A stretch of DNA of 53,953 nt from NCBI GenBank assembly GCA_017617635.1, contig JAFZVW010000006.1, positions 1-53,953 of the forward strand, read 5' to 3'. A program made the translations under genes and the position numbers. Shown piece after piece: positions 26,211-33,228 of this stretch; within the stretch, counting starts at the first letter, position 1, and every line of letters begins with the position of its first letter. The DNA comes from Bacteroidaceae bacterium. Lineage in GTDB: Bacteria; Bacteroidota; Bacteroidia; Bacteroidales; Bacteroidaceae. The notes under the pieces were generated by a model, which was not told where the DNA came from, did not search any database, and saw nothing but the letters and a program-made list of their open reading frames with translations.

Positions 26211-26229
26211 AATTATGAATTATGAATTA
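26211..26229. repeat. Heptanucleotide tandem repeat (AATTATG)
   Basis: AATTATG, AATTATG and AATTA run in tandem with a 7-bp period. They cover the DUF3098 stop codon and lie 14 bp upstream of the uppP start on the minus strand, in the spacer that should hold the uppP ribosome-binding region. Confidence 0.7.
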
Positions 26230-26444
26230 CCCTTAGGCTTGTGCATGATGCCGAACATCATGAATATGAACCCGGCAAAGCATACCAGCGGAGCTGTACG
26301 GATACGTGTGTCACTGAAGATGTCAGGATTAAACGACTCCTCGGTACTGCCGCTACCGCTCATCAGGATGAAACCGGCAATAATTATTATCATTCCGATG
26401 GTCAGAAGGATGTAATTTGTCTTGTCAAATGCAAATTTTTCCAT
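26220..26444 (-). CDS. DUF3098 small membrane protein
   Basis: 74 residues with two membrane segments (YILLTIGMIIIIAGFILMSG and APLVCFAGFIFMMFGIMH). Between them is a short exposed loop with FNPDIFSDTRIR, the DUF3098 signature. Function unknown. Its constant position between ftsX and uppP in Bacteroidota suggests a link to envelope or division processes. Confidence 0.88.
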   Translation of the reverse strand: MEKFAFDKTNYILLTIGMIIIIAGFILMSGSGSTEESFNPDIFSDTRIRTAPLVCFAGFIFMMFGIMHKPKGNS

Positions 26445-26473
26445 ATCTGGTCTTTATTATTTGTAACTTGCGT

Positions 26474-27334
26474 TTACTTGTACAGGTCATGCTCACGCAT
26501 TCTGAGGAAATGCGTTACATTCACAAATGTGCAGAACAATGTTATAACTATGCTGAAACCAAGTACCACGCCTCCTGTCATCAGTACATTCCCGTCCGTG
26601 ATATATTGCAGGATACCCGGTACGTTTCCCTTAAGCCAATAAAGGATTCCGTACAGTACTGCGTCGGCAATTGCAGCTGCTACAATTGCTATCATCATAC
26701 CCCGGAGCATAAATGGCCGGCGTATGAAATTCCAGCGGGCTCCTACAAGTTTCATGGTGTTTATGACGAAGCGGCGGCTATAGACACTCATTCTGATAGT
26801 GTTGTTGATCAAGCTGAGGCTTACTATGGACAAAAGCGCAGTAATGACAAGCAGGACAATTGTTATCTTGTGCAAATTGTCATTAAGGCTGTCTACCAGG
26901 TCTTTCTGGTATATGACGTCAGTTACTCCGTGTTCGTGACGCAGTTTGTCTGCAATCCATTTGAGGCTGTCGGCATTGGCATAGTCCGAATTCATCTGCA
27001 GCTCCATTGAAATGCAGAAAGGATTGCTGCCCAGGAACTCGCTTGGGTCTATTCCCATTGATTCGACCTGTTCCTTCAGGGCTTGCTCACTGCTGATGAA
27101 TGTCACGTGATGGACATATCTGCGCTTCATGAGCCTGTTCTCCAGGGAATGCGCATCTGCAGGCTTAATCCCGTCGGCAAGGACTACAGTTACGGTCAGG
27201 TCTTCGCGAACACTGTCGCGGATTTCCTTGGCAGTGAGTACAAACAATGTAAGGATACCAAGCAGGACGAGTACCATTGTCGCACTTATTGTGCTGGTTA
27301 CTGCCTGCCATCGCAGTATAGTCTTGTGTCTCAT
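26474..27334 (-). CDS. ftsX: Cell division protein FtsX
   Basis: 286 residues: a cytoplasmic start, one membrane helix near 20-40, a ~120-residue periplasmic domain (DLTVTVVLADGIKPADAHSL and following), and three C-terminal helices of the FtsX/MacB permease type. It partners the ATPase FtsE (not in this window) to control septal peptidoglycan hydrolysis. The start overlaps the miaB stop by 4 bp. Confidence 0.92.
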   Translation of the reverse strand: MRHKTILRWQAVTSTISATMVLVLLGILTLFVLTAKEIRDSVREDLTVTVVLADGIKPADAHSLENRLMKRRYVHHVTFISSEQALKEQVESMGIDPSEFLGSNPFCISMELQMNSDYANADSLKWIADKLRHEHGVTDVIYQKDLVDSLNDNLHKITIVLLVITALLSIVSLSLINNTIRMSVYSRRFVINTMKLVGARWNFIRRPFMLRGMMIAIVAAAIADAVLYGILYWLKGNVPGILQYITDGNVLMTGGVVLGFSIVITLFCTFVNVTHFLRMREHDLYK

Positions 27335-28662
27335 ATAGCTATTCCTTTTAGAGTGGCACTGGAACTTTCGGTTATTCTAACCATAACACGATCTCCGATA
27401 TGATGACTGCCCCTGTCAATAATCACCACCTTGTTTTGTTCTGTCCTGCCGAACAACTGCTCGCGGCTGCGTTTGCTTACACCTTCAATAAGAACCTCGT
27501 AATCCTTTCCTGCACATCGTTGGTTACTCTCACGCGATAATTCGTTCTGCAGCGCGATAAGTTCGTTCAAACGGCGGATTTTTGTCTCTTCGGGTATATT
27601 GTCGGGCAAGTGCTTGCTGGCATATGTGCCGGGACGTTCGCTGTATTTGAACATGAAGGCAGAGTCAAATCCGACTTCCCTCATCAGCGACAGGCTCTGC
27701 TGATGATCTTCTTCTGTTTCATTGCAGTATCCTGCAAATATATCGGTCGAAATGGCACAATCAGGTATAATCCGGCGTATTGCAGCAATCCTGTCCAGAT
27801 ACCATTCGCGTGTATATTTGCGGTTCATCAGTTTCAGGATATTGTTGCTTCCGCTCTGTACCGGAAGATGGATGTGTCTGCATACGTTCGGTTCCTGGGC
27901 AATAACGTACAGTGTCTCGTCACTCATATCCTTGGGATGTGACGTAGTGAAACGTACGCGCATCCCCGGAACTTCCCTTGCAACCATTCTGAGCAGGGAA
28001 GGGAAATCGACGGTCTGTCCGCTGTTGCTGTCTGTCCATCGGTAGCTGTTGACATTCTGTCCGAGCAAAGTAACCTCCTTGAAATTACGGTCAACAAGAT
28101 CACGGCATTCCCTAAGGATGCTTTCGACGTCACGACTACGCTCTCGACCGCGCGTGTACGGCACAATGCAGTAATGGCAGAAGTTGTTGCAGCCCCGGGT
28201 GATACTTACAAAGCCGCCGATATGTCCAGTATGCAGACGTTGTGGAACTACATCAGCATAAGTTTCCGTAAGAGAGAGTTCGACGTTGATTGCCTTATGG
28301 CCGCACTCGACCCGGGCAAACAAATCCGGCAAGGACATATATCCGTCGGGACCGACTACAAGGTCGACTCCGTATTTGTCAATCAGTTCCTCCCTGACAC
28401 GTTCAGCCATACAGCCTATCACACCGATAATGAGTCGCCGGGCTTCGCTACGCCTACGCTGTACGCTGTGCATGAATTCCAGACGCGAGAGTATCTTCTG
28501 CTCCGCATTGTCGCGCACAGAACAGGTATTAAGCAACACTGCATCTGCCTGCTCTATGGTTTCGCACACTTCATAGCCGGCCATAACCATCACCGAGGCG
28601 ACAACCTCGCTGTCGGCCACATTCATCTGGCAACCGTATGTCTCAATTAATAACTTCTTCAA
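27331..28662 (-). CDS. miaB: tRNA-2-methylthio-N6-dimethylallyladenosine synthase
   Basis: 443 residues. The N-terminal UPF0004 domain begins LLIETYGCQMNVADSEVVA. The radical SAM cluster motif is RGCNNFCHYCIVPYTRGRER (CxxxCxxC). A C-terminal TRAM domain ends the protein. It adds a methylthio group to i6A37 in tRNA using two iron-sulfur clusters and SAM. RGREXS at this site favours MiaB over RimO or MtaB. It lies downstream of tRNA-Gln and is coupled to ftsX. Confidence 0.95.
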   Translation of the reverse strand: MKKLLIETYGCQMNVADSEVVASVMVMAGYEVCETIEQADAVLLNTCSVRDNAEQKILSRLEFMHSVQRRRSEARRLIIGVIGCMAERVREELIDKYGVDLVVGPDGYMSLPDLFARVECGHKAINVELSLTETYADVVPQRLHTGHIGGFVSITRGCNNFCHYCIVPYTRGRERSRDVESILRECRDLVDRNFKEVTLLGQNVNSYRWTDSNSGQTVDFPSLLRMVAREVPGMRVRFTTSHPKDMSDETLYVIAQEPNVCRHIHLPVQSGSNNILKLMNRKYTREWYLDRIAAIRRIIPDCAISTDIFAGYCNETEEDHQQSLSLMREVGFDSAFMFKYSERPGTYASKHLPDNIPEETKIRRLNELIALQNELSRESNQRCAGKDYEVLIEGVSKRSREQLFGRTEQNKVVIIDRGSHHIGDRVMVRITESSSATLKGIAI

Positions 28663-28691
28663 CTCTTGTTTCCTTCCGCTCTTTAATCAGT

Positions 28692-28733
28692 AAAGGGGAA
28701 AACACCTCTTTTTACAGAAGCGCTATCCCCTTT
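28692..28733. other. Inverted repeat between tRNA-Gln and miaB
   Basis: AAAGGGGA (28692-28699) is complementary to TCCCCTTT (28726-28733) with a 26-nt intervening sequence. On the minus strand it follows the tRNA 3' end and precedes miaB by about 30 nt. It could be a processing structure or weak terminator; the long loop makes this uncertain. Confidence 0.25.
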
Positions 28734-28738
28734 GCAGG

Positions 28739-28812
28739 TGGTTGGGCTACCCGGTTTCGAACCAGGACTAAGACGACCAAAATGTCTTGTGCTACCATTA
28801 CACCATAGCCCA
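28739..28812 (-). tRNA. tRNA-Gln (anticodon TTG)
   Basis: Folds as a cloverleaf on the minus strand: acceptor TGGGCTA pairing with TAGCCCA, the T-arm GTTCGAAAC, and an anticodon loop TTTTGGT giving anticodon TTG. Discriminator A is followed by an encoded CCA. The anticodon stem has an apparent A-C mismatch at its loop-proximal pair (AGACA opposite CGTCT). Confidence 0.88.
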
Positions 28813-28856
28813 ATCCTATGCAAATCATAGCTCGACAGAACTTTCATTTGCGGTTG

Positions 28857-28864
28857 CAAAGGTA
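28857..28864 (-). promoter_or_regulatory. Candidate -7 box for tRNA-Gln
   Basis: The minus strand reads TACCTTTG (TAnnTTTG), 44 bp upstream of the tRNA 5' end and downstream of the tyrS stop. No clear -33 element is visible. Confidence 0.4.
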
Positions 28865-28903
28865 CGAAATTATTTCTTATATCGCACCTTTTAGGGGATT
28901 TTT

Positions 28904-30205
28904 TTACTTAACCATCAGTAGGAAGTAGTTCTTCTTGCCTGACTGTGCCAGAAGGTATTTGCCATCCAGTAAGTCTGCCTCGGTAAGCATCTTGTCGAAA
29001 GCGGCAAGCTTCTCCTTGTTGACCGAGACTCCACCGCCCTGAGTAAGTTTGCGCATCTCGCCTTTAGAGGGGAAACACTGTGCATGTTCCACCAGAAGGT
29101 CTACCGCCCTGACGCCTTCGCCCTGGAAAAGTTCGCGGTTGACCTCGAACTTCCTGACTCCGGCAAACACATCCAGCAGGGTCTTCTCGTCAAGTTTCAG
29201 CAGACTCTCCTTTGTCGACTTGCCAAACAGAATATTGCTGGCTTCCACTGCTGCCTCATAGTCTTCACGGCCGTGTACAAGTATAGTGACCTCTTCGGCC
29301 AGACGTTTCTGAAGGATACGGCGTCCCGGATCCTGGCGGTGCTCCTCAATCAAGGCGTCGATTGTCTCCCTGTCCAGGGACGTGAATATCTTTATGAACC
29401 TTTCGGCATCAGAATCTGCCACATTCAGCCAGAACTGGTAGAATACATATGGCGTTGTACGGTTACGGTCCAGCCAGATGTTGCCGCTCTCGGTTTTGCC
29501 GAACTTTCTGCCGTCAGACTTTGTTATCAAAGGACAAGTCAGGGCAAAAGCCTCGTTTTCACTGCCCAGTTTACGACGAATCAGTTCAGTACCTGTTGTG
29601 ATGTTACCCCACTGGTCGCTGCCCCCCATCTGCAATTTGCAGCCTTTTGTCTGATACAGGTACAGGAAGTCATAGCCCTGAAGCAACTGATATGTAAACT
29701 CGGTGAATGACATTCCGTCCTGGAATTCTCCGTTCAGGCGACGCTTGACAGAGTCCTTTGCCATCATATAGTTCACGGTGATGCACTTGCCGATGTCGCG
29801 TGCGAAATCCAGGAAGGTAAAATCCTTCATCCAGTCATAGTTATTGACCAGTTCTGCCTTGTTCGGTGCATCGCTGTCAAAATCCAGGAAACGCGAGAGT
29901 TGCTCCTTAATGCATTTGACATTGTGACGCAGTGTCTCCTCGTTAAGCAGATTACGCTCCTGACTTTTGCCTGAAGGGTCGCCAATCATACCGGTTGCAC
30001 CACCGATGAGTGCCAGGGGCTTGTGACCGCAACGCTGAAAGTGACGCAGCATCATTACACCGCACAGATGACCGATGTGCAGACTGTCAGCCGTAGGATC
30101 AATACCCACGTATGCCGTCTGCTGGCCGCTTTCCAGCATCTTGTCCGTACCAGGCATCATTTGGTGAATCATGCCTCTCCAGGTAAGTTCTTCTACAAAG
30201 TTCAT
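28904..30205 (-). CDS. tyrS: Tyrosine--tRNA ligase
   Basis: 433 residues from [20 protein letters not shown]. Class I motifs are present: HIGHL near residue 40 and KFGKTESG as the KMSKS-equivalent. Also seen are [12 protein letters not shown], the [13 protein letters not shown] tyrosine-site segment and a C-terminal S4-like RNA-binding domain. It charges tRNA-Tyr. A Met two codons upstream is possible. It lies about 20 bp after korB and may share its transcript. Confidence 0.96.
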   Translation of the reverse strand: MNFVEELTWRGMIHQMMPGTDKMLESGQQTAYVGIDPTADSLHIGHLCGVMMLRHFQRCGHKPLALIGGATGMIGDPSGKSQERNLLNEETLRHNVKCIKEQLSRFLDFDSDAPNKAELVNNYDWMKDFTFLDFARDIGKCITVNYMMAKDSVKRRLNGEFQDGMSFTEFTYQLLQGYDFLYLYQTKGCKLQMGGSDQWGNITTGTELIRRKLGSENEAFALTCPLITKSDGRKFGKTESGNIWLDRNRTTPYVFYQFWLNVADSDAERFIKIFTSLDRETIDALIEEHRQDPGRRILQKRLAEEVTILVHGREDYEAAVEASNILFGKSTKESLLKLDEKTLLDVFAGVRKFEVNRELFQGEGVRAVDLLVEHAQCFPSKGEMRKLTQGGGVSVNKEKLAAFDKMLTEADLLDGKYLLAQSGKKNYFLLMVK

Positions 30206-30226
30206 ATCCATTTATAAAATTTACGG

Positions 30227-31234
30227 TCAGTTATGCACTTCCCAAATGTCATTTGTTTCCAATAATTCGGCAAAGCTATGGTATTTCTTCTGAGCCTTAA
30301 CCTCCTCGATCTGAGCCTCGACAGCATCGTTGTATGTCGGAGCTTCAACGTCACGGATTACTCCCAACGCTACAGGGAATCCGTCACCGTCACCCATCAT
30401 GGCAAGCTTCAACTGCAGGGTATTATCCTCGCAGTGAGCATCATGAACCAGGACATCTTCCATTGTAATGCCATCCTTGCCAATCTCGACGATCTTCAGT
30501 CCAAAACCGTCCTGGACAAGGCCGTATTCGCTGTTTTCACCGAATACCAGCGGCTGACCGTGCTTGACATATATGGCGTTCCTGGCGCGCTCTTTCTTGT
30601 CGTAGACACTCGCATGACAGCCGTCGTTGAAGATTACGCAGTTCTGCAGAATCTCGCAAACACTTGCGCCCTTGTGACTATAGGCTGCCTTCAGAACCTC
30701 GACCGTACCCGGGGCATCCGTGGCGACTGCACGTGCAAAGAAATGTCCGCGGGCACCGAAACAGAGCTCTGCAGGACGGAACGGATCCTCGACTGTTCCG
30801 TAAGGGCTCGACTTGCTGACAAATCCCCGTGGGGACGTCGGGCTGTACTGACCCTTTGTAAGACCGTAGATACGATTGTTGAGCAGTATCATGTTCAGGT
30901 CTATATTACGACGGTTGGCATGAATAAAATGGTTACCACCGATAGCAAGACCATCGCCGTCACCGCTGATCTGCCAGACAGTCAGACGCGGATTGGCTAC
31001 CTTGCACCCTGTAGCAATTGCAGCAGCACGTCCGTGAATGGTATTCATGCCGTATGTAGCCATATAGTGAGGCAAACGACTGGAGCAGCCGATACCCGAA
31101 ATGACAGCAATATCCTTTGGAGCAACACCTATCTCGGCCATTGCCTTATGTAGATTTGCCAGGAAGAAGTGATCACCGCATCCAGGACACCAACGTGGCT
31201 GTCCCTTTTTGAAATCTTGAGCTGAATATGCCAT
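30227..31234 (-). CDS. korB: 2-oxoacid (2-oxoglutarate type) ferredoxin oxidoreductase, beta subunit
   Basis: 335 residues. It has WCPGCGDHFF near the start and the thiamine pyrophosphate motif GDGDGLAIGGNHFIHANRRN followed by LLNNRIYGLTKGQ. With the alpha subunit it oxidatively decarboxylates a 2-oxoacid, probably 2-oxoglutarate, to the acyl-CoA and reduces ferredoxin, a central anaerobic step in Bacteroidales. Substrate is inferred from subfamily resemblance. It is 17 bp after korA. Confidence 0.92.
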   Translation of the reverse strand: MAYSAQDFKKGQPRWCPGCGDHFFLANLHKAMAEIGVAPKDIAVISGIGCSSRLPHYMATYGMNTIHGRAAAIATGCKVANPRLTVWQISGDGDGLAIGGNHFIHANRRNIDLNMILLNNRIYGLTKGQYSPTSPRGFVSKSSPYGTVEDPFRPAELCFGARGHFFARAVATDAPGTVEVLKAAYSHKGASVCEILQNCVIFNDGCHASVYDKKERARNAIYVKHGQPLVFGENSEYGLVQDGFGLKIVEIGKDGITMEDVLVHDAHCEDNTLQLKLAMMGDGDGFPVALGVIRDVEAPTYNDAVEAQIEEVKAQKKYHSFAELLETNDIWEVHN

Positions 31235-31251
31235 AATTGTTGTCCTTTTTC

Positions 31252-33087
31252 CTATTTGTTGATAATTGTGTTAAAGGCCTTAACCAGATCTGCTACCTTG
31301 AACGGCTGACCCTTGACCTCGTTGTACTGTGCCGGACAGAAGCCGTCGACCTTCATGCGAAGCCAACCTGCAAGCTGTCCCATGTTCTGCTCTGCCACAA
31401 CTACATGCGGATACTTGGTCAGAACCTCTGCTGCATTGGCAGGAAGCGGGTTTATATAACGGAACTGGGCAAGTGCCACCTTCTTTCCATCGTTACGCAT
31501 CTGGTCCATTGCTGCACGCAAATGACCGTATGTTCCGCCAAAGCCTACAATCAGGAGGTCGGCATCATCCTTGTCGCCCTCAACCACAATGTCCGGCACA
31601 GGTATTGCATCAATCTTTGCCTGGCGTTTGCGGGTCATGAGATCGTGATTTTCGGGATTTGTAGAAATAGCGCCTGTCTTATCGTCCTTCTCAAGTCCGC
31701 CCAGAATATGTTCGAAACCCTCGCGTCCCGGTACCGCCCAGTAGCGTGTGCCGTCTTCCTTACGCATATATGGGGTCCATGTCCCTTTCATTTCCTCGGG
31801 AACGTACGGCGGATTTATTGCCGGATATTCCTTCAGGTCCGGCAACTTGAAGGCACCCGAACCATTTGCAATATAAGCATCGGTCAGCAGGACAACAGGT
31901 GTCATATGCTCCAATGCTATCTTCGATGCCTCGTATGCCGCATCAAAGCAGTCAGTAGGAGAGAGCGCTGCCATTACAGGCATCGGGCTGTCACCGTTAC
32001 GGCCAAACAGCACCTGCAGAAGGTCTGTCTGTTCGGACTTTGTCGGCAGACCGGTAGCGGGACCGCCGCGCTGCACGTCCAGGACCACCAGCGGGAGCTC
32101 CATGATAACAGCAAGATTCATAGCTTCGGACTTCAGACATATACCAGGGCCCGAAGTACTGGTAACAGCCAGGGCTCCGGCAAACGATGCACCCAGCGAA
32201 GATGCACATCCGGCAATCTCGTCCTCGCACTGAACGGTTGTTACGCCCAATGACTTGTGCTTTGAGAGTTCGTGCAGGACATCTGTAGCGGGAGTGATGG
32301 GGTATGAACCGAGATAAAGCTTCAGACCGGCTTTCTCGGCAGCAGCGATGAAGCCATAGGCCGTTGCCTTGTTGCCTGTAATATCCATATAGCGTCCGGC
32401 AACCTTTTCCTTTGTCTCTATGCGATACACATTGTGTGCACTTGAGTGCGTATTGTGCCCGTAGTCGTAACCTGCCTGGATTACCTTGATATTTGCCTCT
32501 GCAATATTTGGTTTCCTGGCAAATTTTTCACGCAGGAAGTTGAATGCAATATTCAGATCCCTGTCAAACAGCCAGCATACAAGACCCAATGCAAACATGT
32601 TGCGACACTTCATAACTGCCTTGTTGTCCATACCTGTATCTGCAAGACAATCCTTGACCATAGTCGTCAACGGGCAGGAAATCACACGATCCGGGTCAAT
32701 ACACATCTCACCGAGGTAGTCCTCGCTTTGGAACTGTGCCTTTTCAAGATCCTTGGGACCGAATGAGTCAGTATCTATGATGACTGTAGCATTTGACTTG
32801 GCATACTTCAGTTGTGTCTTCAGCGCTGCTGCATTCATTGCTACAAGCACGTCACACAAATCGCCTGGCGTATAAACCTTGTCGGCACCAATATGCACCT
32901 GAAAACCGCTGACACCTGTCAATGAACCCTGCGGAGCACGTATGTCTGCCGGGTAGTCAGGGAAAGTACTGATACTGTTACCTACTGTTGCGGAAATAGT
33001 AGAGAAGATGTTTCCGGCCAACTGCATGCCGTCACCGGAGTCTCCAGAGAATCGTACAACGACCTCGCTTAACTCTTCAATATTCAT
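31252..33087 (-). CDS. korA: 2-oxoacid:ferredoxin oxidoreductase, fused gamma-alpha subunit
   Basis: 611 residues. The N-terminal gamma domain begins VVVRFSGDSGDGMQLAGNIF. The alpha domain starts near residue 200 with GNKATAYGFIAAAEKAG and YPITPATDVLHELS, then RGGPATGLPTKSEQTDL. The C-terminal domain II includes LLIVGFGGTYGHLRAAM. Fusion of gamma and alpha is normal for the KorA type. It follows tRNA-Arg by about 20 bp and leads korB. Confidence 0.93.
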   Translation of the reverse strand: MNIEELSEVVVRFSGDSGDGMQLAGNIFSTISATVGNSISTFPDYPADIRAPQGSLTGVSGFQVHIGADKVYTPGDLCDVLVAMNAAALKTQLKYAKSNATVIIDTDSFGPKDLEKAQFQSEDYLGEMCIDPDRVISCPLTTMVKDCLADTGMDNKAVMKCRNMFALGLVCWLFDRDLNIAFNFLREKFARKPNIAEANIKVIQAGYDYGHNTHSSAHNVYRIETKEKVAGRYMDITGNKATAYGFIAAAEKAGLKLYLGSYPITPATDVLHELSKHKSLGVTTVQCEDEIAGCASSLGASFAGALAVTSTSGPGICLKSEAMNLAVIMELPLVVLDVQRGGPATGLPTKSEQTDLLQVLFGRNGDSPMPVMAALSPTDCFDAAYEASKIALEHMTPVVLLTDAYIANGSGAFKLPDLKEYPAINPPYVPEEMKGTWTPYMRKEDGTRYWAVPGREGFEHILGGLEKDDKTGAISTNPENHDLMTRKRQAKIDAIPVPDIVVEGDKDDADLLIVGFGGTYGHLRAAMDQMRNDGKKVALAQFRYINPLPANAAEVLTKYPHVVVAEQNMGQLAGWLRMKVDGFCPAQYNEVKGQPFKVADLVKAFNTIINK

Positions 33088-33108
33088 ACTTTAGATAAAT
33101 AAAAACAG

Positions 33109-33180
33109 TACCCCCGCCGGGAATCGAACCCGGATCAAAGGTTTAGGAAACCTCCGTTCTATCCATTTAACTACAGGGGC
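33109..33180 (-). tRNA. tRNA-Arg (anticodon CCT)
   Basis: Minus-strand cloverleaf with acceptor GCCCCTG pairing (with two G-U pairs) to CGGGGGT, T-arm CCGGG-TTCGATT-CCCGG, and an anticodon loop TTCCTAA giving anticodon CCT, which reads AGG. Discriminator A; CCA is not encoded. It sits between secDF and korA. Its 5' end directly abuts a perfect 12-bp hairpin at 33181-33214. Confidence 0.92.
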
Positions 33181-33214
33181 ATATAGGCGCGCCACAGGTT
33201 GCGCGCGCCTATAT
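33181..33214. terminator. Perfect 12-bp GC-rich hairpin abutting tRNA-Arg
   Basis: ATATAGGCGCGC (33181-33192) and GCGCGCCTATAT (33203-33214) are perfect complements around a 10-nt loop. On the minus strand the hairpin starts about 14 nt after the secDF stop and ends exactly at the base before the tRNA 5' end. It has no downstream T-tract, so it may stabilise or end the secDF mRNA or define a processing boundary. Confidence 0.6.
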
Positions 33215-33228
33215 ATATAATGTATATT

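Noticed and set aside
31237-32253. Long plus-strand reading frame opposite korA
   Set aside because: The minus strand encodes an unmistakable oxidoreductase subunit; the plus-strand translation has no family features.
33109-33180. tRNA-Arg as an integration site of a genomic island
   Set aside because: No repeated tRNA 3' end and no integrase or mobility genes are present in the flanks.
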